In this document: piece after piece, positions 1 through 7,600 of the stretch
How positions within the stretch are numbered: the stretch's first letter is position 1
Layout: each line of letters starts with the position of its first letter
NCBI GenBank assembly: GCA_001515955.1
Contig: LOES01000072.1
Coordinates: forward strand, 1 to 26,566
Reading direction: 5' to 3'
Origin: Clostridia bacterium BRH_c25
GTDB lineage: Bacteria; Bacillota_A; Clostridia; Lutisporales; Lutisporaceae
Length of the DNA: 26,566 nt
Translations under genes and position numbers: made by a program
The notes under the pieces: model-generated
Told to the model about the DNA's origin: nothing
The model's database searches: none
Seen by the model: the letters and a program-made list of their open reading frames with translations, nothing else

Positions 1-1
1 A

Positions 2-307
2 TATCCGAGCTCCATAGCATCCTGGCGGAATAACTGGTCGCAGCTGGCTACCTACTTCAAATATCCGCCGGAACTCCGGAAAATCATATACACGACCAAT
101 TCCATCGAAAACTTCAATCGGCAGCTCAGGAAGGTTACTAAATCTAAGACTATTTTCCCAACTGACGACGCCCTTTTCAAAATGCTGTACCTTTCAATGG
201 TGGACATCACGAAGAAGTGGAACGGCAAACCTTGGGATTGGGGTAAGATTTTAGAGCAGCTATGTATTTATTTCGAGGGTAGGATTACCCTGGCAGATAT
301 AGATTAA
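2..307 (+). CDS. IS256-family transposase, C-terminal part (5' end outside window)
   Basis: The frame is open from the window edge to TAA at 305-307, giving about 101 residues. It carries the C-terminal signature of IS256 (mutator-type) DDE transposases: NNWSQLATYFKYP, then RKIIYTTNSIENFNRQLRK, then KW and W before the end, and a final FEGR. The family's enzymes are about 400 residues, so roughly the last quarter is present. This part includes the region around the last catalytic acidic residue of the family, although the DDE residues themselves cannot all be assigned here. Nothing in the visible part is broken, so the element may be intact to the left. Family assignment is secure; activity cannot be judged. 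Confidence 0.9.
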   Translation, partial: YPSSIASWRNNWSQLATYFKYPPELRKIIYTTNSIENFNRQLRKVTKSKTIFPTDDALFKMLYLSMVDITKKWNGKPWDWGKILEQLCIYFEGRITLADID

Positions 308-311
308 GTAT

Positions 312-350
312 AAAAAAATGAACTCTGCCAACTACCTGTTGACAGAGTTC
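312..350 (-). terminator. Hairpin after the transposase, T-tract on the minus strand
   Basis: The arms at 320-332 and 338-350 pair over 13 bp with one mismatch around a 5-nt loop. A run of seven A at 312-318 becomes a U-tract when read leftward. It is therefore best oriented to stop minus-strand transcription entering the insertion sequence from the right; plus-strand termination would lack a U-tract. IS elements often carry such a barrier against read-through, which is inference here. Confidence 0.6.
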
Positions 351-398
351 TCATCATGTGTAAAAATACATACAACAATATTTCTAAAAAATTTGCTA

Positions 399-439
399 TG
401 TAAACCAAGGTATTTTATCATTAATCCAAAAGGTTTACA
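399..439. repeat. 8-bp inverted repeat at the IS right end
   Basis: TGTAAACC at 399-406 is mirrored by GGTTTACA at 432-439 with 25 bp between. The right copy overlaps the presumed IS terminal repeat. It may be a subterminal transposase site or a small hairpin. Confidence 0.4.
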
Positions 440-458
440 CAAAATTATTTACAGTCTC

Positions 459-595
459 CTGTTTTTTACTGTTATACTTTATTAATAATCGTCTACATAT
501 AAAAAAAAGAACACCAGCTATAAACCGACATTCTCTTATCATTGCCCAGTCTCAAAATTGCTCCACATTGCGTAACTTGGTCATGCCTGAACATC
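459..595. other. Spacer between the IS end and the AlbA_2 remnant
   Basis: AT-rich sequence with no gene that I can support. A short open frame on the plus strand from 568 to 786 is the mirror of the degraded minus-strand gene and shows no family resemblance. Confidence 0.5.
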
Positions 596-971
596 CTACT
601 CAAACCACTGCGGAAACATGTCTACATACTCCATGTCCAATACAACTGAAACATCAATTTTATTCTTCGGCACCTCCATCCAGGTCACAGACAGTAAATA
701 GGGATCTGCCAGCTGGTTGCATCTGCTTGCACTGCTCCGAAACACGATGCATCAAATCCTGTGGATCATATACACCGACAGCTTAGAACTCTTGATTTTC
801 ATCAACCCCAAAAACGATGACCCCGCCACCATCCTGGTTTGAAAAACTAGACAGCGTATAATAAAGCTTTGTCGGACAACCTGTATTTGCTGCCTTTGCT
901 TCAATAGCTTGCATTTCACACTGATATTTTTGAAGTAGTTTTACTATATCAAGCAACTCTTCTTTTTGCAT
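596..971 (-). pseudogene. Degraded AlbA_2 (Schlafen/RecG-like putative DNA-binding) protein
   Basis: From ATG at 971 the frame reads 62 residues with the AlbA_2 pattern: acidic and lysine residues (IEAKAAN), then YYTLSSFSNQDGGGVIVFG and VDEN. A TAA at 783-785 interrupts it, but the same frame continues with AVGVYDPQDLMHRVSEQC, the expected continuation of this family, until a TAA at 660-662. Another frame then gives PKNKIDVSVVLDMEYVDMF up to about 596, which may be a shifted tail or an unrelated scrap. AlbA_2 domains usually sit at the N-terminus of larger regulators or ATP-binding proteins, which are missing here. At least one nonsense mutation and a truncation make this a pseudogene. The function of the family is poorly defined. 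Confidence 0.75.
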
Positions 972-1009
972 TTTAGCACCAGCATTATACTAAGCATTTT
1001 GTTACCCGA

Positions 1010-1063
1010 CCAACAATAAACCAAATAGTTTTCAAATAAACAAACTATTTGGTTTATTGTTGG
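1010..1063. repeat. Perfect 22-bp inverted repeat upstream of the AlbA_2 gene
   Basis: The arms 1010-1031 and 1042-1063 are exact reverse complements with a 10-nt centre (1032-1041). The arm contains AAACTATTTGGTTTATTG. The repeat lies about 40 bp upstream of the AlbA_2 start, where an operator would be expected. A third, slightly different copy of the half-site (17 of 19 positions) occurs at 1295-1313 in direct orientation with the right arm, which favours a protein-binding site over a simple hairpin. No U-tract follows on the minus strand. Confidence 0.7.
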
Positions 1064-1353
1064 TTTAATAATTTCAAAAAAATTGCCGACATGCAGAAAT
1101 TCATATCAACAATCCGTTGAATAAAATTCAGTATCAAAAGATGATCAAGTGGCCAATATAAAATCTATTGTTAATTCAAAAACTACTCCAAAATGGACCT
1201 GGAAAAGACTTGAAAGGAGGTTAAGTGACTTGAATATATTTTAAATGTATTTTTTATTATTTCATAAGCAATAAGCAAAATTTTATAGAATAAGCAAAAT
1301 ATTTGGTTTACTGCTGTCCTAATTGGCGCGATGAATAGTGGACTCAAGCGATA
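1064..1353. other. Non-coding stretch with a third half-site copy
   Basis: I see no supportable gene. A good ribosome-binding-site-like AAAGGAGG occurs near 1214, but no lasting reading frame follows it. The only organised feature is CAAAATATTTGGTTTACTG at 1295-1313, matching the right arm of the inverted repeat at 1041-1059 at 17 of 19 positions. Confidence 0.5.
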
Positions 1354-1518
1354 TTATTGTTGTCTAGCATAGCGAACATGGCACCAATGGCAGGTACTGC
1401 AACCGGTACTGAGGAATATGGGTTTATACTCTGCATTTGCTTTTACAGAGGCTTTATCACCCCATGAATACCAATCTGCAGGGTTATGTGCACGCTGCAG
1501 CAGATATGGCGGTTTTCC
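1354..1518 (-). pseudogene. Remnant of a DUF255 / thioredoxin-like (YyaL, SPATA20-type) protein
   Basis: The minus-strand codons directly after the activase stop read [19 protein letters not shown] and then [17 protein letters not shown]. This is the conserved N-terminal block of DUF255 proteins (typically NPYLLQHAHNPVDWYPWG ... CHWCHVM), including the CxxC-like CSTC and the CHWCH motif. The frame ends at TAA 1354-1356, and a shifted frame offers LDNNNIA, which fits the family's next segment before another stop. Members are about 600-700 residues; only about 50 remain, with no start codon. It begins in the same frame as the upstream activase, with just that gene's stop codon between. Confidence 0.8.
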
Positions 1519-4500
1519 TTAATAGCTGTCGACATAATAAAGGAAGGATTCCAGCCTTTCCTTCAGTGCAATACTTCCCACACCCTCAAAGCTCATGGTA
1601 ATTGTCGGGCATGCGCTTCCAATTGATAACAGTGTCAGAACAGTCTGGGTGTTTTCGTACATGGATGCGGCTTCTATGCAAGCGATTGAGTGTTTTTGCA
1701 TTACTATGCGCTTGGCCAAACGGTATTTTCCGTTTGCTCCCGCAAACTGCGGCAGTATATTATCCGCAATGCTGCACAACGCAAAAAAATCTGCTGCAAA
1801 AGGGCTGTTTTTTCCTAAACTATCGGAAATGACTTTCATTTGTTTCCTGTAAGCTTCTACTAAATTCTTCTGTGCTTCCTTTTCCGCCCGGTTTAGCCAA
1901 AGAAAACAAAAATACTCACTTAGCGGCATATAAGATATTTTTCGGCCTTCCTCTTCCATTGCAAGAAACAAGCTGTCGTTCAGGCCGGGGTTAAAAATAC
2001 TGTAAGGTTCACCGAGAACTGCAATTTTACCGGTTTCTGTCTTTGTATCAAAGTTTCCGGCAATTTTTGCAAGATCTTCGAGTGTAAGTTCATTGAATGA
2101 AATAATTCGCTGCATCACAGTCTCCCGCTCGTCTTTGTCTGCTGCAAGAATGATATCCCCTGCAAGCAAGCACAGGAAAAATTGATTGCAAAGCGGGGAT
2201 GAAAAGGGCAGTGTTTCCATAATCGGCGAAACCACCGTTACATTGTTTTTTTGTTCTCTTTTCAATATGTCATAAATGACTCTTGCATATATGCCATCTG
2301 TTTCCGAACCTTCCGTTTGTGGGATCAGTATTTGCATATTTTGATTTTCCTGTGCTTTTTGAGATATATCACCTGTAAGCGCCGTAAACGAGAGGTATTC
2401 CTTTGAAATTGTCTTACTTCTGCCAAGGGCAAGGGTGTTGGCATTTGAAGGAGGCAAAGACGCTGCGTTGTATCCATTTTTGCTTAACATATCAGCAATC
2501 AAAATGCTGTAAGGATATAAATATGGGATATATAAAGGTATATCTTTCTGCACTGTGTCTGGTATATGAACTGTACGTTCAGGCAAATTTTCAAAATAAT
2601 TTCTGCCGAGTGTATCTGCCTTTTTACATGTTTCAATACTATTCATGAAGGCTTCCAGGTGGGTAATAATTCCCACCTTCGAAAAATGCTCATCTACTTC
2701 AATATTGAGATAGGGCTTGTCACCCATTTCCTGTCGAAACAGATGTGAAAGCATTGTATCGGGACCACAGCCATGATTGGTCAGATAAACGGCATACAAA
2801 TTCGGGTGATTCTTTATCAGCTTTGCACCGAAAATAATATGCTGTCCAAAGGGCCAGTACAGGTTTCCGTATTCGTTGGAAATATCCATACTATGTGCAG
2901 GTAAATGAGAAAGTGTGATAACCTTATATCCGCGTTTCAAAAGCTCCTGCGGAATCCCCATATTCAAAACAGGATCATCAATGCCGTAGGTACGTGTTAC
3001 AATTACCAGCACCTTTTCATCCGGCTGCAGGCTGTCAAGCAATTCCTTGCCGAGCTTTTCCACTTGCACAGTATGTTTTCTGACCGCCATTGCACCTTTC
3101 AAAAGCGCTTTAGCGCAAAGTGCCTTGTTTTTACCGAGAGATACACCTACTCCTATCATAGCGCTTGCCATTGCTTTCTGTCCGAAATCAAGGGAAAAAA
3201 CCGGATTTAAGAGTTTTATGCCTTTCCGGGCAAGCTGCATGGATTCAAAAACAACTTTAGCCGCAGTTTGCATATAGACACAACCGTAATTATGGTAAAC
3301 ACGGGAGCATTCATGCTTCATAGTAAGAACACTGGGCAGAAAAATATAATCAACCTTTTTTTCAGCAAGTTGAGCCATATGTCCGTAAATCAATTTTACG
3401 GGGTAACAGGTTTCTGCCTGCGCATACTTCTGTGATAAAGCGATTGTCCTTTCGTCGGTTTCATCCGAGAGTAAGACATTGTAACCCAGTTCTTCAAAGT
3501 AGGCTTTTATCATCGGGAAAAACTTATGTACCACCAATACATAAGGAACACCTATGGTTTGTTTGCCTGAGTCAATCTTTCCCGTATAATTTCCCTTTAA
3601 TAGTTTCTTTGCTTTTTCATAGAAGTGATTGTTCTGCTCTATATGAATACGGCTGTCCTTTCCTTCGTCATTATCATCTCCTGTTAAAGCAAAGCCTTTA
3701 AACATTGTTTTGCTTTCGCCAATATCCTCCGATGCGAGCAAAGAAACACCATAAGCGCCGCTGACAGAAAAGCAAGGGGAAACGGTTATCCTGCTGCCAT
3801 ATACAGCTTGAAATGAAGCCACCACAGCAGGATTATAACAAACACCACCCTGTAACACAATATGTTCACCGACAGGCTTGTTTCCGACAACCTTGAATAA
3901 ATAGTTGCGAATAACAGAATGACACAGCCCCGCCAAAATATCCGCAGTCTCCACCCCCTTTGCCAAGCAGGTTGAAATATTGCTTTCGATAAACACTGTA
4001 CAGCGTTCTCCAAGATCAACAGGATTTTTTGCATCAAGGGCAATTTGACCATATTCACTCAGAGGGACATTCAATCGTCCTGCCTGTTCCTCTAGAAAAG
4101 AACCGGTTCCTGCCGCACAGATTTTATTCATCTGAAAATCCGATACCATTCCGTTTTTCAGCGAGATATATTTTGAATCCTGACCGCCTATTTCAAACAC
4201 GGTGTCTGCCTTTGGGTCAATCCCGACTGCTGCTCTTGCCTGAGCGGTAATTTCATCCTTTACGGTATCCGCACCGACCATTTCTCCAATAAGATAGCGC
4301 CCTGAGCCAGTGACACCGACAGCATCGACGATTACTTTGCTGCCCAGCCTTTTATCAATAGACGACAATCCTTCGCGCACGGCAGATTGCGGATCGCCTA
4401 ATGTCCGAAGATACTGAAAATCGACGATATTGCCGGCTCTGTCCGTAAGCACAAGATTTGTACTGGTTGAGCCTACATCAATGCCAAGGGTGCAATGTGC

Positions 4501-5427
4501 ATTATCTGAAATAGCTGCACAAACAGGGTCGCTTATATTGGTGCCCTCCCCGAGGTGTAAGGGAGGTAGACGTAAAAGCTGCTGGCCGCCTCCGCTTTTG
4601 TTTTCGGCATTCACAACAACGCTGCAAAACTCAGAAAGTAAAAAATCGGCTTCTTTTTCCAGCGCATATACCGCTGCTCCAACTGCCTGTACATATATAT
4701 AGCTGTCAGAAACAAAAAATTCATCATCCGAAAGCTCAAAAATATCCTTTACAGCACGAATGACACCCTTGTTCTGCACGATTCCACCGCAAAGTGCAAG
4801 GGGCTTTTGAATGGGGAGATTCTTAATAATGGTTGCCTTAAAATTCCTTATGGTCGCATAGCAAAGCCCGAGTAAAATATCGGGAGTGGGAACACCCTCC
4901 TGTTGTCTGTGAATAATATCCGTTTTGGCGAATACCGAGCATCTTCCGGAAAGACGGGGAATGGAATTTGCTTTTTCCACAATTGTCGAGTAATCCTCTG
5001 TTTTCAATTTTAAACGATACATCTGGTCTTCAAAAAAAGAACCTGTTCCGCCTGCGCAGCTTTCATTGACGGCAAAAAGTGGTGCTGTGTTTTGACCAAG
5101 CTTAGTCAGAAAACGCCCGTTTTGAGAACCTATTTCAATGACTGATTTTGCTTCCGGGCATAAAAAGCGAATTCCTTTGTCTATTGCAGGAATATCATTT
5201 AAAATAGTTTCCTTATCACACAACAAACCGGCGTTCACACCGGTAAATGCACCAAAAATAATTTTCTTTTTTTCAAAAGCTGTGTTTACTTCCCTTAGAA
5301 GTATAAGCGCAGCTGAAAGAGGTTTCCCATAGTGCGGCAAATGCTTTCTGTAACACAATTCACCGTCTGAAGAAATAACGGCAATCTTGGCCGAAGCATT
5401 TCCCAAATCCATTCCGATCGCAAACAT
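1519..5427 (-). CDS. Giant 2-hydroxyacyl-CoA dehydratase activase-type protein (two BcrA/BadF ATPase modules + DUF2229 + dehydratase-like C-terminus)
   Basis: 1302 residues, preceded by AAGGAG. Two ASKHA-fold ATPase modules are visible: residues 1-260 (GMDLGNASAKIAV) and about 313-570 (GIDVGSTSTNLVL). Each holds the paired cysteines that bridge a [4Fe-4S] cluster in HgdC-type activators: C124 (CAGGTG) and C163, then C437 (CAAGTG) and C476 (GERC). Both pairs are 39 residues apart, as in HgdC. A DUF2229-like part (about 620-760) follows with ETCYPVK and HECSRVYHNYGC, then a long C-terminal part related to HgdB/D-like subunits (GCGPDTMLSH). Such activators couple ATP hydrolysis to delivery of a very low-potential electron. 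Large fusions of this type are common in clostridia, but their substrates are mostly unknown. It is the last gene of the importer operon. Cytoplasmic and probably oxygen-sensitive. Confidence 0.9.
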   Translation of the reverse strand: MFAIGMDLGNASAKIAVISSDGELCYRKHLPHYGKPLSAALILLREVNTAFEKKKIIFGAFTGVNAGLLCDKETILNDIPAIDKGIRFLCPEAKSVIEIGSQNGRFLTKLGQNTAPLFAVNESCAGGTGSFFEDQMYRLKLKTEDYSTIVEKANSIPRLSGRCSVFAKTDIIHRQQEGVPTPDILLGLCYATIRNFKATIIKNLPIQKPLALCGGIVQNKGVIRAVKDIFELSDDEFFVSDSYIYVQAVGAAVYALEKEADFLLSEFCSVVVNAENKSGGGQQLLRLPPLHLGEGTNISDPVCAAISDNAHCTLGIDVGSTSTNLVLTDRAGNIVDFQYLRTLGDPQSAVREGLSSIDKRLGSKVIVDAVGVTGSGRYLIGEMVGADTVKDEITAQARAAVGIDPKADTVFEIGGQDSKYISLKNGMVSDFQMNKICAAGTGSFLEEQAGRLNVPLSEYGQIALDAKNPVDLGERCTVFIESNISTCLAKGVETADILAGLCHSVIRNYLFKVVGNKPVGEHIVLQGGVCYNPAVVASFQAVYGSRITVSPCFSVSGAYGVSLLASEDIGESKTMFKGFALTGDDNDEGKDSRIHIEQNNHFYEKAKKLLKGNYTGKIDSGKQTIGVPYVLVVHKFFPMIKAYFEELGYNVLLSDETDERTIALSQKYAQAETCYPVKLIYGHMAQLAEKKVDYIFLPSVLTMKHECSRVYHNYGCVYMQTAAKVVFESMQLARKGIKLLNPVFSLDFGQKAMASAMIGVGVSLGKNKALCAKALLKGAMAVRKHTVQVEKLGKELLDSLQPDEKVLVIVTRTYGIDDPVLNMGIPQELLKRGYKVITLSHLPAHSMDISNEYGNLYWPFGQHIIFGAKLIKNHPNLYAVYLTNHGCGPDTMLSHLFRQEMGDKPYLNIEVDEHFSKVGIITHLEAFMNSIETCKKADTLGRNYFENLPERTVHIPDTVQKDIPLYIPYLYPYSILIADMLSKNGYNAASLPPSNANTLALGRSKTISKEYLSFTALTGDISQKAQENQNMQILIPQTEGSETDGIYARVIYDILKREQKNNVTVVSPIMETLPFSSPLCNQFFLCLLAGDIILAADKDERETVMQRIISFNELTLEDLAKIAGNFDTKTETGKIAVLGEPYSIFNPGLNDSLFLAMEEEGRKISYMPLSEYFCFLWLNRAEKEAQKNLVEAYRKQMKVISDSLGKNSPFAADFFALCSIADNILPQFAGANGKYRLAKRIVMQKHSIACIEAASMYENTQTVLTLLSIGSACPTITMSFEGVGSIALKERLESFLYYVDSY
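4545..4566. repeat. Small G/C-rich inverted repeat in the activase inter-domain linker
   Basis: CCTCCC (4545-4550) pairs with GGGAGG (4561-4566) around CGAGGTGTAA. The stretch lies in the low-complexity linker (about residues 275-305, including LLRLPPLHLGEG) between the two ATPase modules and resembles short intergenic REP-like repeats of clostridial genomes. It may be an in-frame repeat insertion. This is a visual impression only. Confidence 0.35.
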
Positions 5428-5456
5428 ATTATACTCTCCTTATAAATAAATGGCTT

Positions 5457-5816
5457 TTATGTCCGCCCGTTCTCATTAATATTCTTGACTACAGTAAGCA
5501 GCATCTTGAATCGTGTTACGGATTTTACTGCGTGAGGAATACCGGAAGGCATAACAATTCCATATCCCGCCTTTGCATGATAAGACGTGCCGTCTATGGT
5601 AATTTCCGCTTCTCCATCGAGAATAACTGCCATTGCATCGCCGGGTGCTGCATGGGTACTGACACCCTCTCCCTCGTCAAATGCAAATAAGGTAATACCT
5701 ACACCGGGTTTCTGGGCAAGGGTCAGACTTGTGACCTTGCCCTCATTGTATTCAACCAGCTCCGCAAGTGCGAAAGGGGTGGAATGCTCAATATTTTTAA
5801 TCAATTTATCAGTCAT
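5457..5816 (-). CDS. Small cupin-domain protein (second cupin of operon)
   Basis: 119 residues with a GGAG ribosome binding site. It shows the single-domain cupin pattern: STHAAPGDAMAVILDGEAEI resembles cupin motif 1 and AGYGIVMPSGIPHAV resembles motif 2, which keeps the P-x-x-x-P-H ending. In motif 1 a histidine (H55 region) and the position of the usual glutamate are only partly conserved, so metal binding is uncertain. It is 14 bases downstream of a paralogous cupin and 29 upstream of the activase, in one operon. Small cupins act as metal-dependent enzymes or as sensors; here a role in handling or sensing the imported compound is a guess. Confidence 0.8.
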   Translation of the reverse strand: MTDKLIKNIEHSTPFALAELVEYNEGKVTSLTLAQKPGVGITLFAFDEGEGVSTHAAPGDAMAVILDGEAEITIDGTSYHAKAGYGIVMPSGIPHAVKSVTRFKMLLTVVKNINENGRT

Positions 5817-5830
5817 TATAATAATCTCCT

Positions 5831-6163
5831 TTACTCATTTAATGTTATCTGCAGTACCTTAAAGGCACCCTTGCCTCCAATTGAATGTAAGATGTGTGCA
5901 GGAACGCAAAGCACATCGCCCGTTTTGAGTTCATATACCGTTGCACCCTTTGTTATAAGGGTTTCACCCTCAACAACCAGATACATTGTATCACCGAAGT
6001 ATTCTTCTTCGCTTACGGTCTCTTTATCAGCAAATGTGAACAGTGATACTTGAACATGATCACTATCAGACAACGCCATGCTCACAATTTGATTTTTTTT
6101 CGATTTAATCAATGATTCCATAGGCACAGGACATATCTGCGGCAAATTTCTCAGCTTAGCCAT
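5831..6163 (-). CDS. Small cupin-domain protein (first cupin of operon)
   Basis: 110 residues from ATG behind AAAAGGAG. The cupin core is visible as EEYFGDTMYLVVEGETLIT followed by LKTGDVLCVPAHILHSIGG. Motif 1 lacks the usual HxH, and motif 2 retains the final histidine, so it may not bind a metal in the classic way. It is similar in size and layout to the next gene (both have an internal phrase of the form VxLFxFxxxExVS), which suggests duplication. It lies 11 bases after the transporter ATPase gene and is surely cotranscribed. Confidence 0.8.
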   Translation of the reverse strand: MAKLRNLPQICPVPMESLIKSKKNQIVSMALSDSDHVQVSLFTFADKETVSEEEYFGDTMYLVVEGETLITKGATVYELKTGDVLCVPAHILHSIGGKGAFKVLQITLNE

Positions 6164-6174
6164 AATTTCTCCTT

Positions 6175-6861
6175 TTAACTTGTTATACGTTTTATGATTT
6201 CTTGCCGAATTTTGTTTAATCCGGAGGATATGGGATTTCTGCCTTCCTTCTCCGGCAAATCAAATTCTTGTGCTATTTTACCCGGTCTGTCCGACAACAC
6301 AATTATTCTGCTGGCAGCTGTCAATGCTTCGTCAATTTCATGTGTAACAAACAACACACTTTGTTTGTGTTCCTTCCACACTCTTAGTAACATTTGCAGC
6401 ATTTCACGACGCAGGCAGTAGTCTAGCCCCTGAAAGGGCTCATCCAGCAGCAACAGTCCACTGCGGTAATAGAATGCTCTTGCAATTCCGCAGCGCTTTT
6501 TCATGCCTCCCGAAAGCTGTCCGGGATAATAATTTTCAAAGCCTTTTAACCCGACAGCATTTATTAGCTCATGTATTCTATCCGGCTCTTCTGTGTCACC
6601 GACAAGGCTGATATTTTCCCACACTGTGCGCCATGGAAGGAGCCGGTCATCTTGAAACACACAAGCTATCGCGTTATCTGCTCCTGATATAAATCCTTGA
6701 TCCGCCGTGCAAAGTCCCGAAATAATATTAAGCAGTGTCGATTTTCCGCATCCCGAAGGCCCGATAACTGCAACTATTTCGTCGTGATTTACATGAAACG
6801 TGATGTGCTCCAGCACAGGGAGAGTGTTAAAGCTCTTACTGATATCGCTAACTGTCAGCAT
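6175..6861 (-). CDS. ABC importer ATP-binding protein, SsuB/TauB type
   Basis: 228 residues. Walker A is GPSGCGKST (34-42), Q-loop Q70, signature LSGGM at 116-120, Walker B LLLLDE at 136-141, and H-loop histidine at 174 (VTHEIDEA). All catalytic elements are intact. The DRLLPWRTVWENI phrase after the Q-loop and the overall length are typical of the nitrate/taurine/aliphatic sulfonate group. It overlaps the permease gene by 14 bases, indicating translational coupling. It would power uptake by the permease and lipoprotein encoded just upstream. The substrate cannot be told from the ATPase. Confidence 0.93.
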   Translation of the reverse strand: MLTVSDISKSFNTLPVLEHITFHVNHDEIVAVIGPSGCGKSTLLNIISGLCTADQGFISGADNAIACVFQDDRLLPWRTVWENISLVGDTEEPDRIHELINAVGLKGFENYYPGQLSGGMKKRCGIARAFYYRSGLLLLDEPFQGLDYCLRREMLQMLLRVWKEHKQSVLFVTHEIDEALTAASRIIVLSDRPGKIAQEFDLPEKEGRNPISSGLNKIRQEIIKRITS

Positions 6862-7588
6862 GATTTCTCTCCCTCCTGAAAATCACTCGTGAAATCAAAA
6901 AATCCGAGGCATAAAATAAAAGAACAGCGATAACCGACCATGCGATGATACTTTCCGACTCAACATTCAATCTTGCAAGTTTTATCATTCCGCCTATGCC
7001 GTCACTTGTGGTTAATACTTCACCCATTATGGCAGTTTTCCATCCACTTCCCAGTGCTACCCGAAATGCCGATTTAAAGTACGGTGCAATAGACGGTAGA
7101 ATAACATGCCTGAGCCTTTTTTGCCCGGAAAAACGGTAAAGCTGTGCCATTTGCAAAAGATGCCCATCGATTCTGGTGATTCCCTCATATATATTAATGG
7201 CAATTATCGGTATGGCAGAGGTGATAACAATAAATATGGCAGGCTTTCCATTAAAGCCAAACCAAACAAGTGCCAAAACCACCCAAGATACAGGAGGCAT
7301 TGTTTGCATTATTCCAATAATCGGAACAATAACATCCTTGAAGTGTGAAAAATATCCCATTAATATTCCGAGAATAAGCCCTATTGCAACTCCGGCGGCC
7401 AGGCCCAGAACAAGCCTACCCGTCGTAATTGCAGCCATTTTGTATAACCCTGCCGTTACGGTAATTTTAAAAAGCTCTTGTAATACACTGCTAATGGTAG
7501 GAACAACGAGGGGTGAAAAAAACAGAGTAAGAAGTTTCCACCCGCCAAATATAAGCAGCAGAGAAAAAAAATTGTTGACCTTCTTCAT
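6848..7588 (-). CDS. ABC importer permease, SsuC/TauC type
   Basis: 246 residues, about six hydrophobic membrane segments, with the binding-protein-dependent permease (BPD_transp_1) EAA-loop region seen as LLQMAQLYRFSGQKRLRHVI followed by LPSIAPYF. The conserved PPVSWVVLALVWFG patch is characteristic of the nitrate/taurine/sulfonate permease family. The start lies 12 bases after the binding-protein stop; the ribosome binding site is weak, so translation may be coupled. It is the membrane channel partner of the preceding lipoprotein and following ATPase. Confidence 0.92.
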   Translation of the reverse strand: MKKVNNFFSLLLIFGGWKLLTLFFSPLVVPTISSVLQELFKITVTAGLYKMAAITTGRLVLGLAAGVAIGLILGILMGYFSHFKDVIVPIIGIMQTMPPVSWVVLALVWFGFNGKPAIFIVITSAIPIIAINIYEGITRIDGHLLQMAQLYRFSGQKRLRHVILPSIAPYFKSAFRVALGSGWKTAIMGEVLTTSDGIGGMIKLARLNVESESIIAWSVIAVLLFYASDFLISRVIFRRERNHADS

Positions 7589-7600
7589 AACTTGTATGAC

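Larger units (their letters stand above)
1..458 (+). mobile_element. Right part of an IS256-family insertion sequence
   Basis: The transposase stops at 307 and is followed by non-coding sequence. The stretch 432-458, beginning GGTTTACACAAAATTATTT, resembles the TTTACACAA-type terminal inverted repeats of IS256-family elements, so I place the right end near 458. The left end lies outside the window, so neither the paired repeat nor the 8-9 bp target duplication of the family can be checked. The boundary is inferred. Confidence 0.5.

Noticed and set aside
568..786. A 72-codon plus-strand open frame
   Set aside because: It is the opposite strand of the AlbA_2 remnant, which has recognisable family sequence; the plus frame has no ribosome binding site or known motif.
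3786..4058. A 90-codon minus-strand frame inside the activase gene
   Set aside because: Out-of-frame shadow of the activase coding sequence.
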